Below are positions 42,268 to 50,781 of a DNA stretch of 64,000 nucleotides, in pieces. A program made the translations under genes and the position numbers. Every line of letters begins with the position of its first letter. The first letter of the stretch is position 1. Below the pieces are notes generated by a model. The model saw nothing but the letters and a program-made list of their open reading frames with translations. It had not been told where the DNA came from and did not search any database. Source of the DNA: Actinophytocola algeriensis (lineage in GTDB: Bacteria > Actinomycetota > Actinomycetes > Mycobacteriales > Pseudonocardiaceae); contig NZ_JACHJQ010000008.1 in assembly GCF_014203735.1 (NCBI RefSeq), forward strand, positions 62,001 to 126,000, given 5' to 3'.

Positions 42268-43587
42268 GTGACCGAGCAGATGAACCTGGCCCAGGACGAG
42301 GCTGTCGAGCTTACTTCCGAGCTCATTCGGATCGATACCTCGAACACTGGGGAGCTGGAGACCACCGTCGGGGAGCGGGCTGCCGCCGAGTACGTGCGGG
42401 GCAAGCTTGAGGAGGTGGGATACGAGACCGTCTACGTGGAGTCCGGGGCTCCTGGGCGGGGGAACGTCTTTGCTCGGCTGGCCGGGGCCGATCCGTCGCG
42501 TGGGGCGCTTCTGATCCACGGGCATCTTGACGTCGTGCCTGCCGACCCGACCGAGTGGTCGGTTCATCCCTTCTCCGGGGCCGTCCAGGACGGGTACATC
42601 TGGGGGCGCGGTGCCGTGGACATGAAGGACATGGTCGCGATGACGCTCGCCGTCGCTCGGCGGTTCAAGCGGGATGGGATCGTGCCTCCTCGGGATCTCG
42701 TCTTCGCCTTCTTGGCTGACGAGGAGGCCGGTGGGCACTACGGATCGCAGTGGCTGGTTGAGCATCGGCCTGATCTGTTTGACGGGGTTACCGAGGCTGT
42801 GGGTGAGGTTGGCGGGTTCTCCGTCACCCTGGGGGAGGACGTCCGGGCTTACACGATCGAGATCGCCGAGAAGGGGATCGCGTGGATGCGGCTTCGGGTT
42901 CGGGGGCGGGCCGGGCATGGGTCGATGTTGCATGACGACAACGCGGTCACCAAGCTCGCCGCTGCTGTCGCCCGGCTCGGGGCGCACGAGTTTCCGCTGG
43001 TCATCACCGATTCTGTGCGAGCGTTCTTCGACTCGGTGGCCTCGTTGACCGGCGTCGCGTTCGACGAGGACGACCTGCCTGGGGCCGTGGCGAAGCTGGG
43101 GCCGTTCTCGCGGGTTGTCGGGGCCACTCTGCGTGACACGGCCAACCCGACGATGCTCAACGCGGGCTACAAGGCCAACGTGATCCCTTCCGTGGCCGAG
43201 GCCGTTGTGGACTGCCGGGTGCTGCCCGGGCGTGAGGAGGCCTTCCTCCGTGAGGTCGACGAGATTCTCGGGCCGGACGTGGAGCGGGAGTGGGTCTCGC
43301 GGTTGCCCGCCGTCGAGACCACCTTCGACGGGGACCTCGTCGCGGCCATGACCGCTGCCGTTCGGGCCGAGGACGCCGGCGCCCGGACCATTCCCTACGT
43401 CCTGTCCGGTGGGACGGACGCCAAGGCGATCCACACCCTGGGCATCCGGTGCTTCGGGTTCGCGCCCCTGCAGCTGCCGCCCGACCTCGACTTCACCGCC
43501 TTGTTCCACGGCGTGGACGAGCGGGTGCCCGTGGACGCCGTGCGATTCGGCACCCGGGTCCTTGATCGGTTCCTGCGGAACTGTTGA
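42268..43587 (+). CDS. M20-family metallopeptidase (dipeptidase/deacylase type)
   Basis: A 439-residue member of the M20/M25/M40 family, cytoplasmic. Zinc ligands and catalytic residues are in LLIHGHLDVVPADPTEW, WGRGAVDMKDM and FAFLADEEAGGHYGSQW (Glu-Glu). The dimerisation domain contains GRAGHGSMLHDDNAV, and the last ligand His is near LFHGVDERVPVDAV. It could cleave dipeptides or N-acyl amino acids; the ArgE/DapE assignment is not resolved. GTG start. A close paralogue is encoded at 60355-61665. The alpha/beta hydrolase gene overlaps its stop (TTGA). Confidence 0.92.
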   Translation: MTEQMNLAQDEAVELTSELIRIDTSNTGELETTVGERAAAEYVRGKLEEVGYETVYVESGAPGRGNVFARLAGADPSRGALLIHGHLDVVPADPTEWSVHPFSGAVQDGYIWGRGAVDMKDMVAMTLAVARRFKRDGIVPPRDLVFAFLADEEAGGHYGSQWLVEHRPDLFDGVTEAVGEVGGFSVTLGEDVRAYTIEIAEKGIAWMRLRVRGRAGHGSMLHDDNAVTKLAAAVARLGAHEFPLVITDSVRAFFDSVASLTGVAFDEDDLPGAVAKLGPFSRVVGATLRDTANPTMLNAGYKANVIPSVAEAVVDCRVLPGREEAFLREVDEILGPDVEREWVSRLPAVETTFDGDLVAAMTAAVRAEDAGARTIPYVLSGGTDAKAIHTLGIRCFGFAPLQLPPDLDFTALFHGVDERVPVDAVRFGTRVLDRFLRNC

Positions 43588-44438
43588 GCACCGAGCGGTA
43601 CGCCCTCGCGGACGGGGCTTCCTTGGCGCTCGTCCGCGCGGGCGACCCCGACGCACCCGCCACGGTCCTCCTCCTGCACAGCTACGCCATGGACCGTCGG
43701 GTGTGGCACAAGGTCATGTCCTTGCTGCCGGAGGCCGCGTCCGTGTCGGTCGTGGCCTACGACCACCGAGGGCATGGGGAGTCGTCGTCGGCCGACAGCT
43801 CCACCGCGACGCTCGAACGGCTTGCCGACGATCTCGCGGAGGTCGTCGAGCGTGCGATCCCGCACGGTCCCGTGGTGATCGTCGGGCACGGGATGGGGGC
43901 GCACGTCGCGCTGGTGATGGCCGCGCGGCACCGGCTGCTCGCCGCGCACCGGATCGGGGCCCTGCTGTTCCTCTCGACGAGTGTGGGCTGGGTCGCCGAG
44001 GCGTTGCCGCGGCCGCTGGGGCGGCTCGCGCAGGACTTCCACGCGATACTCGGGCCGCGGCTCGTGGACCAGGTGCACCGGCGGATCGACAAGGCGACCA
44101 CGATCGGACTGCGGTGGCTGCTGCTGGGGGAGGACCCCGAACCGGACGACGTGCGCCTGGTCGCCGAGATGGTGTCCTGGCACTGGCCGGACGCCGTCGC
44201 CCTGTTCCGGCCCGCGCTGGACCGCGGTGCGCTGGACACGGCCCTGGAGGCGGTGGCCGCGTGGCCGATCATCGCGATGACGGGGGAGAAGGACCGCCTC
44301 GTGCCCGTCGGGCACCCCGACGCCCTGCAGGGGCATTCGGTGACCGTGCCGGGGGCCGGGCACATGCTGCCGCTCGAGGGGGTCGCCGAGGTGGTGCCGA
44401 GGATCGTGGCCCAGGTGCGGGAGGCGCTCGCCAGGTGA
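43584..44438 (+). CDS. Alpha/beta hydrolase-fold protein lacking the nucleophilic serine
   Basis: A 284-residue alpha/beta hydrolase with the strand order of the family: VLLLHSYAMDRRVW (oxyanion region), VVAYDHRGHGESSSAD, the nucleophile elbow VVIVGHGMGAHVAL, the acid loop MTGEKDRLVPVG and the histidine loop VPGAGHMLPLEG. The elbow reads G-H-G-M-G (residues 101-105), so Gly103 stands where Ser is required. Acid and His remain. It is thus unlikely to work as a serine hydrolase; a non-catalytic or alternative role is possible. TTG start 43584 overlapping the peptidase stop; translation is coupled. Confidence 0.9.
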   Translation: MSTERYALADGASLALVRAGDPDAPATVLLLHSYAMDRRVWHKVMSLLPEAASVSVVAYDHRGHGESSSADSSTATLERLADDLAEVVERAIPHGPVVIVGHGMGAHVALVMAARHRLLAAHRIGALLFLSTSVGWVAEALPRPLGRLAQDFHAILGPRLVDQVHRRIDKATTIGLRWLLLGEDPEPDDVRLVAEMVSWHWPDAVALFRPALDRGALDTALEAVAAWPIIAMTGEKDRLVPVGHPDALQGHSVTVPGAGHMLPLEGVAEVVPRIVAQVREALAR

Positions 44439-44507
44439 ACCATTCGGCGTAGCGGCGCGTAACGAGCCGACAAGACGACAACGGCCCGAGACAAGTACGG
44501 AGGCATC

Positions 44508-45050
44508 GTGCCCGAATTCATAGGCGGACTGCCGCTCCACCCCCTGGTGGTGCACTTCGTGGTGGTGCTGCTCGTGATCGCATCACTGGGCGCCCTGCTC
44601 ACAGCACTCTGGCCCGCTGTGCGGCGGCGGTACGGCTGGCTCGTGTTCGCGGTCTCGGCCGTCGGCACGGTCCTGGTGCTGGTCGCGACGAGCAGCGGCG
44701 AGGACCTGGCGAACCGGGTCGGCACCAACCCGCTGGTCCAGGCGCACGAGGCGCTGGCCAACCTCATGATCTGGTGGTCGCTCGGACTGACGATCGTGGT
44801 CGGTGCGCTGATGGTGGTGCACTCGAGGGCGGAGCGGAGGACCACCGCGAAGGTGGCGGTGGGCTCGGCGGGCACCGAGGACGTCGAAGAGCAGCAAGGC
44901 AAGGCCCCGGCCCTGGTCATGATCGTGCTCGCGGTGCTGACCGTGGGGCTCGCGGTCGGCAACGGCATCCACATCTACCGCGTGGGCGACGCCGGCGCGC
45001 GTGCGGTGTGGGAGGGCGTCCAGAACCTCCCGCCGCAGAACGGCGGGTGA
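44508..45050 (+). CDS. DUF2231-family membrane protein
   Basis: A 180-residue membrane protein with four predicted helices. The start PEFIGGLPLHPLVVHFVVVL is the DUF2231 signature (GLPLHPLVVH). Other segments are YGWLVFAVSAVGTVLVLVAT, ANLMIWWSLGLTIVVGALMV and PALVMIVLAVLTVGLAVGNG. Histidines in the first and second helices (HPLVVH, QAHEAL) suggest metal or haem binding, but the function of the family is unknown. GTG 44508 with GGAGG upstream. It stands 69 bp after the hydrolase gene. Confidence 0.88.
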   Translation: MPEFIGGLPLHPLVVHFVVVLLVIASLGALLTALWPAVRRRYGWLVFAVSAVGTVLVLVATSSGEDLANRVGTNPLVQAHEALANLMIWWSLGLTIVVGALMVVHSRAERRTTAKVAVGSAGTEDVEEQQGKAPALVMIVLAVLTVGLAVGNGIHIYRVGDAGARAVWEGVQNLPPQNGG

Positions 45051-45063
45051 ACCGGGGAGCGTC

Positions 45064-45276
45064 CTACGTGCTCAGACCGGGCAACAGACCGCGTGCGCGC
45101 TTGCGCTTGAGCAGCACGCGCCTGCTCCCGTCCGAGTAGAGCCGCACGTTGGACAGCTCCCATCCTGCGAACTCGGCGTGGATGGACAGTTGCGTGGCCG
45201 CTGCACGTCGCGACAACCCTGGCGGGAGGCGCAGCGGCCGGTACTCCCAGTCCCCGTCGACCACCTCTGTGCTCAT
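45064..45276 (-). CDS. DUF5703-family protein
   Basis: A 70-residue protein typical of DUF5703: GDWEYRPLRLPPGLSRRAAA, then HAEFAGWELSNVRLYSDGSR and RVLLKRKRAR. It is a small basic actinobacterial protein of unknown role. Its ATG overlaps the stop of the upstream lipoprotein gene (ATGA), so they are one operon. Homologues in other actinobacteria occur near M20 peptidase genes as well. Confidence 0.9.
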   Translation of the reverse strand: MSTEVVDGDWEYRPLRLPPGLSRRAAATQLSIHAEFAGWELSNVRLYSDGSRRVLLKRKRARGLLPGLST

Positions 45277-46259
45277 ATCGCAATCACCTGAATCCCATCT
45301 CCTGTTCCGGACGCGACGATCACGCGTCCGGTGCGGGGGTCCACCGCCACGGTGTTGGGCTGGGACACCGTGGGGAACCGGTACTTCTCCTTCGGTTCTT
45401 CACCGGCCACGTCGTAGCCGACGACCTCATTCGTCTCCGTCAGCGTGACCCACGCCAGGTCACGTTTCGAGTCATAAGTGATGGCGTACGGCGCGCCCGC
45501 GACCGGGTAGTTCTGCCGCATCAGGAGCGGGTCCAGGGAGAACGCGAGCAGCGCGCCGCCCCGGGTGTCGGTGACGAGGACCCGGCCGAACCGGTCGGCG
45601 ACGGCGTTGGTCGCGCCCTGCCCCGCGCGCAGGCCCTGGGCGATGGTCGCGCCCGGCACGTCCAGCTCGAACACGGCGTTGCGCAGCCGGTCCAGCACGA
45701 CCGCGCCCTTGCCTGCCGACACGACCTGGTCGGCGCTCATCATGTCGCCGCTGATCATGCGCTGGACCTTGGCGTCCTTGACGACGGCGACCGCGCGCTC
45801 GTCCCGCATCGCCACCAGCGTCCTGCCGTCGAACGCGGCGGTGCTGACCGGCTCGCCGCGGAACGAGCCCGCCGCGCTGGCACTGCCGTCCGCCGACACC
45901 CGCGTGACCTCGTTCTTGCCCGCGGCGAGGAAGGCGCCGCCGTCGACGGTGAGTGACTCGGCGGTGACGGCGGCCGTCTTCGGCTCACCGAGGGTGTCGC
46001 CGAGCGGGTAGAGCCGGAGCGTGTCCTTGCCCGCGACCGCGAGAGTGCCGGACTCCGGTGAGTACGCCATCGCGACGATGTCGTCTGCCAGCGCGGTGAC
46101 GGCGCCGGCGGGCGTGGTGGCGGCCGGTGGCGACACGGCCGCGACCGCCGCCACCGGGTTGTCGGTCACCATCAACTCGTCGCCCTGCTGCTCGGCGGAA
46201 CAACCCGAGCCAACCGCCGCGCATACCACCAGCAGCACGGCAACCTTGCGACGCAACAT
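45273..46259 (-). CDS. Lipoprotein with YncE-like beta-propeller
   Basis: A 328-residue lipoprotein. The signal peptide MLRRKVAVLLVVCAAVGSGC ends in lipobox GSGC. The mature part is made of repeats of about 40 residues: ALADDIVAMAYSPESGTLAV, GRVLVTDTRGGALLAFSLDP, DLAWVTLTETNEVVGYDVAG and NTVAVDPRTGRVIVASGTGD, a surface beta-propeller. A ligand or partner is unknown. ATG at 46259 with GGAGGTCG just upstream. DUF5703 is coupled downstream. Confidence 0.88.
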   Translation of the reverse strand: MLRRKVAVLLVVCAAVGSGCSAEQQGDELMVTDNPVAAVAAVSPPAATTPAGAVTALADDIVAMAYSPESGTLAVAGKDTLRLYPLGDTLGEPKTAAVTAESLTVDGGAFLAAGKNEVTRVSADGSASAAGSFRGEPVSTAAFDGRTLVAMRDERAVAVVKDAKVQRMISGDMMSADQVVSAGKGAVVLDRLRNAVFELDVPGATIAQGLRAGQGATNAVADRFGRVLVTDTRGGALLAFSLDPLLMRQNYPVAGAPYAITYDSKRDLAWVTLTETNEVVGYDVAGEEPKEKYRFPTVSQPNTVAVDPRTGRVIVASGTGDGIQVIAI

Positions 46260-46385
46260 CGACCTCCGGCACGATCCCCGGTCTCGCCGGCGCACCCGTG
46301 TCGCGCCGACGGGACATCTGTCCAGCATCCCCTAAAGACGCACTGGACGCTAACCCCTCGCCGGGGTGTCGTGTCGGGTGGGCCG

Positions 46386-47072
46386 TCAGTGGCTCTTCAC
46401 GAGACCCGTCCGCAGGTCGTAGACGGCTGTGACGACCCTGGGGCGGACCGTCGCGATCGCGTGGGACCGCCGGGTCAGCTCGTCGGCGACCCGCGTCGTC
46501 TGGGTGCGGACACAGGCGGCCACGAACGCCTTCTCGTCGGGCACGCGCGGGGTGGCGCGGACCGCCGCCTCGATGGCGCGGGCCACGGTGTCGACCGACC
46601 CGGTGACCGCGCTCGTGCCGTCGGCCAGGTCGATCGCGGCCTTCACCGCGCCGCACTCGGAGTGCCCGAGGACCACGACCAGCGGCACGTGCAGGTGCTC
46701 GACGGCGTACTCGATGCTGCCCACCACCGCGTCGTCGAGGACCTCGCCCACCGCGCGGACGGTGAACAGGTCGCCGAGGCCCTGGTCGAAGAGGAGTTCG
46801 GCGGGGACGCGGGAGTCGGCACAGCCCAGCACGCACGCGAACGGGTGCTGGGCCTCGGCGAGGCTCTCGCGGTGGCCGGGGTCCTGGCGGGGGTGGCGGG
46901 GACGGCCCGCGGCGAACCGCCTGTTGCCTGCGACGAGGCGCTGCCAGGGGTCGGTGGGGTCGGGGGAGTGGGGAGCGGCAGAGGCAGGGAAGGTGGCGTC
47001 GGCGGCGATGCCGGTGGTGACCGCGGCACCGAGAACCAGCAGGGAGCGACGCGACAACTTTGCATACTCCAT
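46386..47072 (-). CDS. Exported beta-carbonic anhydrase (Tat signal)
   Basis: A 228-residue beta-class carbonic anhydrase. The N-terminus LSRRSLLVLGAAVTTG is a twin-arginine signal followed by an AxA-like region (ASAA). Zinc site: CADSRVP (Cys84, Asp86, Arg88) and GHSECGA (His137, Cys140). The domain is complete (PWQRLVAGNRRF; GSIEYAVEHLHVPLVVVL). It converts CO2 and bicarbonate; export as a folded protein is unusual for this mostly cytoplasmic class, though Tat-tagged members occur in actinobacteria. Single gene; 54 bp separate it from the upstream aldo/keto reductase on the same strand. Confidence 0.92.
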   Translation of the reverse strand: MEYAKLSRRSLLVLGAAVTTGIAADATFPASAAPHSPDPTDPWQRLVAGNRRFAAGRPRHPRQDPGHRESLAEAQHPFACVLGCADSRVPAELLFDQGLGDLFTVRAVGEVLDDAVVGSIEYAVEHLHVPLVVVLGHSECGAVKAAIDLADGTSAVTGSVDTVARAIEAAVRATPRVPDEKAFVAACVRTQTTRVADELTRRSHAIATVRPRVVTAVYDLRTGLVKSH

Positions 47073-47126
47073 ACTGCATACGATGCCCGGTTAGTGTGAA
47101 TTGTGCAATGGTCTGGTGACGGAGCG

Positions 47127-48098
47127 TCAGCTCAGGTGGACCTCGGGATAGCTCAGCTCGACGTCGCTCACGTCGTCGAGCGCGGCCCTGATGGCCGCGG
47201 GCAGCGTCAGCTCCTCGGACACCAGCGAACCGAGCAACTGCCCGGTGTCCCGGGCACCGACGATCGCCGAGCACACGCCCGGCCGGTCCCGCACCCACGC
47301 CAGCGCCACCGACAGGGGAGAGGTCGCGAGCCCGTCCGCCGCCGTGACCACGGCCTGCACGATCCGCGCCGCCCGCTCGTTGCGGTGCTGGTCCACGTAC
47401 GGCGCGAAGCGCGGGGACGCGCCCCGCGAGTCGGCCGGGGTCGCCGCGCGGTACTTGCCGGTCAGCACCCCCCGGCCCAGCGGCGCCCACGCGAGCAGCC
47501 CGATGCCGTGGTGGTCGGCGGCGGGCCCGACCTCGCGCTCGATGCCGCGCTCCAGCAGCGAGTACTCCATCTGTGTGCTCACGATCGTGGCCTGCTTGCC
47601 GTGCTGCCGCGACGCCGCGGTCGCGAGCTGCCAGCCGCTGTAGTTGGATACCCCGGCGTAGCGGACCTTTCCGCTGGTCACGGCCGCGTCGAGCGCGGAG
47701 AGCGTCTCGTCGAGCGGTACCGCGGCGTCCCACGCGTGGAGCTGCCAGAGGTCGATGTGGTCCACGCCGAGCCTGCGCAGCGAGCCCTCGAGCGCCCACA
47801 GCAACGCGCCCCGTGAGGCGCCGCCGCCGAACGGGCCGTCATCGCGTCGCGCGACGGCCTTGGTCGCGATGACCAGGTCCTCGCGCGGTACGAGGTCGTC
47901 GAGTAAGCCGCCCAGGATCCGCTCGCTCTCGCCGTCCGAGTAGACGTCGGCGGTGTCCACCAGCGTCCCGCCCAGGTCGGCGAAGGCCACGAGCTGGCTC
48001 GCGGCCTCGTCCGAGTCGGTGTCCTGGCCCCAGGACATGGTGCCCAGGCCGATCCTGGACACCCGCAGCCCACTGTGCCCGAGGTGTCGTTGCTCCAC
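47127..48098 (-). CDS. Aldo/keto reductase
   Basis: A 323-residue NADPH-dependent reductase. The catalytic tetrad is visible: Asp48 and Tyr53 in LVDTADVYSDG, Lys80 in VIATKAV and His121 in LWQLHAWD. The N-terminus MEQRHLGHSGLRVSRIGLGT is typical of the AKR12/voltage-gated K-channel beta-like group. The C-terminal cofactor segment is SAIVGARDTGQLLGSL. The reaction is carbonyl reduction of aldehydes, ketones or sugars; the exact substrate cannot be told. It is divergent from an LLM oxidoreductase gene, with 93 bp between them. Confidence 0.92.
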   Translation of the reverse strand: MEQRHLGHSGLRVSRIGLGTMSWGQDTDSDEAASQLVAFADLGGTLVDTADVYSDGESERILGGLLDDLVPREDLVIATKAVARRDDGPFGGGASRGALLWALEGSLRRLGVDHIDLWQLHAWDAAVPLDETLSALDAAVTSGKVRYAGVSNYSGWQLATAASRQHGKQATIVSTQMEYSLLERGIEREVGPAADHHGIGLLAWAPLGRGVLTGKYRAATPADSRGASPRFAPYVDQHRNERAARIVQAVVTAADGLATSPLSVALAWVRDRPGVCSAIVGARDTGQLLGSLVSEELTLPAAIRAALDDVSDVELSYPEVHLS

Positions 48099-48191
48099 CG
48101 GGCGAAGAGTACGGGCAGGTCGGCGTACTCGCTGGCAGACTCACCGACGTCACAATTGGCAGGGCGTCAATTGGCGGTAAGGTCTCCGGGC

Positions 48192-49241
48192 ATGCGACTC
48201 GGACTGAACATGGGTTACTGGGGTGCGGGCAACGACGCGAACAACCTGAAGCTCGCCCAGGAGGCCGACCGGCTCGGCTTCTCGGTGGCGTGGGTCGCGG
48301 AGGCGTACGGCTCCGACGCGCCGACGGTGCTCGCGTGGGTGGCGGCGCAGACCGAGCGGATGGACGTCGGCTCGGCGATCCTCCAGATCCCCGCGCGCCA
48401 GCCCACGATGGCGGCGATGACCGCCGCGACGCTCGACACGCTCTCCGGCGGCCGGTTCCGCCTCGGGCTCGGCGTGTCCGGCCCGCAGGTGTCCGAGGGC
48501 TGGTACGGCGTGAAGTTCGACAAGCCGCTCGGCCGCACCCGCGAGTACGTCTCGATCGTGCGGCAGGCGCTGCGCCGCGAACGGGTTTCCTTCGACGGCA
48601 AGCACTTCACGCTGCCGCTGCCGGACGGGCCCGGCAAGCCGCTGAAGCTGATCGTGGCGCCGCACCGCGCCGACATCCCGATCTACCTCGCTTCCATCGG
48701 CCCAAAGAACCTCGAGCTGACCGGTGAGATCGCCGACGGCTGGCTCGCGATCTTCTACTCGCCCGAGTACGGCCCCGAGTCACTCGAGCTGATCCGCAAG
48801 GGCCGGGAGAAGGCGGGCAAGACGCTCGAGGGCTTCGACGTCGTGCCCACCTCGCCGATCGTCGTCGGCGACGACTGGAAGACCGCCGCCGACCAGATCC
48901 GCCCGTACGCGGCGCTGTACGTGGGCGGCATGGGCAGCCGCGAGCAGAACTTCTACAACAACCTCGCGTGCCGGATGGGCTACGAGGCAGAGGCGGCCGA
49001 GGTGCAGAACCTGTACCTCGCGAAGGACTACAACGGCGCCGCCGCGAAGGTGCCGCTCGGCTTCCTCGACTCGACCGCGCTGCTGGGCTCCAAGGAGCGG
49101 ATCGCGGAGAAGATGCAGGCCCTGGCCGAGTCGGGGGTCACCACGCTGACCGTTTCCCCGGTCATGCAAGATCTTGAGCACAGCATCGCGGCCCTGCGTG
49201 TCGCGGTGGAAGCTCTGGATCTCGCAGGAGTAGGTAGTTGA
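48192..49241 (+). CDS. LLM-class F420-dependent oxidoreductase
   Basis: A 349-residue TIM-barrel enzyme of the luciferase-like family. N-terminus MRLGLNMGYWGAGNDANNLK is typical of the F420-dependent members (MSMEG_2516/Rv-type). Further motifs are DRLGFSVAWVAEAYGSDAPT, SAILQIPARQPTMAAMTAAT, SGGRFRLGLGVSGPQVSEGW and IAEKMQALAESGVTTLTVSP. The cofactor F420 is assumed from family, not from the sequence. ATG 48192 chosen over longer frames because the fold begins here; weak ribosome binding site. The uppP gene overlaps its stop (TTGA). Confidence 0.92.
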   Translation: MRLGLNMGYWGAGNDANNLKLAQEADRLGFSVAWVAEAYGSDAPTVLAWVAAQTERMDVGSAILQIPARQPTMAAMTAATLDTLSGGRFRLGLGVSGPQVSEGWYGVKFDKPLGRTREYVSIVRQALRRERVSFDGKHFTLPLPDGPGKPLKLIVAPHRADIPIYLASIGPKNLELTGEIADGWLAIFYSPEYGPESLELIRKGREKAGKTLEGFDVVPTSPIVVGDDWKTAADQIRPYAALYVGGMGSREQNFYNNLACRMGYEAEAAEVQNLYLAKDYNGAAAKVPLGFLDSTALLGSKERIAEKMQALAESGVTTLTVSPVMQDLEHSIAALRVAVEALDLAGVGS

Positions 49242-50077
49242 GCTGGCTGGAAGCCATCGTTCTCGGTCTCATCCAGGGACTCACGGAATTCCTCCCGATC
49301 TCCTCAAGTGCGCACTTGCGGATCAGCGCGGCATTCGCGGGCTGGGACGACCCGGGCGCGGCCTTCACGGCCGTGTCCCAGATCGGGACCGAGACCGCCG
49401 TCATCCTGTACTTCCGCAAGAAGATCGGGCAGATCTTCGTCGCCTGGTTCCGGTCGCTGCGCAGGCCGAGGACCTGGCGCGAGGACCCGGACTCGCGCAT
49501 GGCGTGGCTGGTGATCATCGGCACGATCCCGATCGCCGTCCTGGGCCTGCTGTTCCAGGACTCCATCGAGCACGCCTTCCGTGATCTCCGCCTCATCGCG
49601 GCCACGCTGATCGTCTTCGGCATCCTGCTCGGGGTCGCGGATCACCTCGGCAAGAAGCGGTACAGCCTCGACCACCTGACGATCCCGCACGGCTTGGCAT
49701 ACGGGTTCGCGCAGGCGCTCGCGCTGGTCCCCGGCGTGTCCCGGTCCGGCGGCACGGTGACCATGGGCAGGCTGCTGGGCTACCGCCGCCCGCAGGCGAC
49801 GGAGTACGCGTTCCTGCTGGCGGTGCCCGCGGTGTTCTCGTCCGGGCTGTACAAGCTGACCGACATCGGCGGCGACGACGCGCCGGCGTGGGGGCCGACG
49901 ATCCTCGGCACGGTCGTGGCGTTCCTCGTCGGCTACGCGGTGATCGCGTGGCTGATGAAGTACATCTCCACGCACAGCTACCTGCCGTTCGTGGTGTACC
50001 GGATCGCGCTGGGCGTCCTGCTGTTCGTCCTCGTCGGCTTCGGGGTGCTGTCGCCCGACGCCGGGCCGGCTCCCTGA
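49238..50077 (+). CDS. uppP: Undecaprenyl-diphosphatase (UppP/BacA)
   Basis: A 279-residue integral membrane enzyme that recycles undecaprenyl pyrophosphate for cell-wall synthesis and gives bacitracin resistance. The two catalytic motifs are visible: GLTEFLPISSSAHL (E, S and H) and LVPGVSRSGGTVT (R). Eight hydrophobic segments follow the known topology. TTG start at 49238 overlapping the LLM oxidoreductase stop codon, so it is translated by coupling. Length is normal. Confidence 0.95.
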   Translation: MSWLEAIVLGLIQGLTEFLPISSSAHLRISAAFAGWDDPGAAFTAVSQIGTETAVILYFRKKIGQIFVAWFRSLRRPRTWREDPDSRMAWLVIIGTIPIAVLGLLFQDSIEHAFRDLRLIAATLIVFGILLGVADHLGKKRYSLDHLTIPHGLAYGFAQALALVPGVSRSGGTVTMGRLLGYRRPQATEYAFLLAVPAVFSSGLYKLTDIGGDDAPAWGPTILGTVVAFLVGYAVIAWLMKYISTHSYLPFVVYRIALGVLLFVLVGFGVLSPDAGPAP

Positions 50078-50080
50078 CGG

Positions 50081-50671
50081 TCAGCCGAACTCGGCTTCCA
50101 GCGCGGCCAGCAGGTCGGTGGCGAGCGGGGTCAGCTTCTCGACCGGGGTGTGCGGCGAGACCGAGACGTCGAACGCGAACCGTTCGCCGCCCGCGGTGAA
50201 CACGACGATCAGCTGGGACTCGGGCAGTTCCGAGCCCAGGGTGGGGTTGTCGCCGTAGCCGGCGGCTTCGCCCAGCCCGTCGACGCGTTCGTAGGGCGCG
50301 GTCTTCGCGTTCTCGGCCATGAGGTCGGTGAACTCGTGGTCCAGGATCTCGTCGACGCCCTTGTCCCGGGTCTGCTTGACGTCGACGATGATGGCGGGCG
50401 GCAGCAACTCCACGTCCGCCAGCGCGAACTCGACCTCGTACCGGCAGGTCTTGCTGAGGATGGGCGGCCTGCCGGACTGGCGGCTCTTCGTGTCCGTGAC
50501 GACGACGTCGAGGGTCTGCTCGATCGTGTCGACGGGCAGCAGTTCACACAGCCGCTCCGGCGTGAGGCCCGCCAGCACGGTCTCACCCGTGGGACTTTCC
50601 GCCTCGGTCTCCCCAGTGCACGCCCCCGCCAGCAGCAGGCACGACACAACGGCGATCGCTCGAATCAACAC
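50081..50671 (-). CDS. Lipoprotein of the DUF3558-like type
   Basis: A 196-residue lipoprotein: GTG 50671 gives VLIRAIAVVSCLLLAGAC with lipobox LAGAC. The mature domain includes GLTPERLCELLPVDTIEQTL, SKTCRYEVEF, GLGEAAGYGDNPTL and VDVKQTRDKG. It is the small lipoprotein domain family common in Pseudonocardiales and mycobacteria (DUF3558 style); function unknown. Two cysteines in the mature part could form a disulfide (ERLCELL, KTCRYE). GGAGGTCCT precedes the start. Convergent with uppP, 3 bp apart. Confidence 0.82.
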   Translation of the reverse strand: MLIRAIAVVSCLLLAGACTGETEAESPTGETVLAGLTPERLCELLPVDTIEQTLDVVVTDTKSRQSGRPPILSKTCRYEVEFALADVELLPPAIIVDVKQTRDKGVDEILDHEFTDLMAENAKTAPYERVDGLGEAAGYGDNPTLGSELPESQLIVVFTAGGERFAFDVSVSPHTPVEKLTPLATDLLAALEAEFG

Positions 50672-50781
50672 AGGACCTCCCCATCCGGTGCATGGCGAAC
50701 GTGCCACAGCGTAACGACGGCGATCTCTCCGTGCGGGGTGATCGGACAGATCGGATGATCGGCGACGGCTAGTCTGGCGCC

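Noticed and set aside
45985-47799. 604-codon minus-strand frame across the lipoprotein, carbonic anhydrase and reductase genes
   Set aside because: Arg/Ala/Pro-rich shadow frame crossing three well-supported genes and their gaps.
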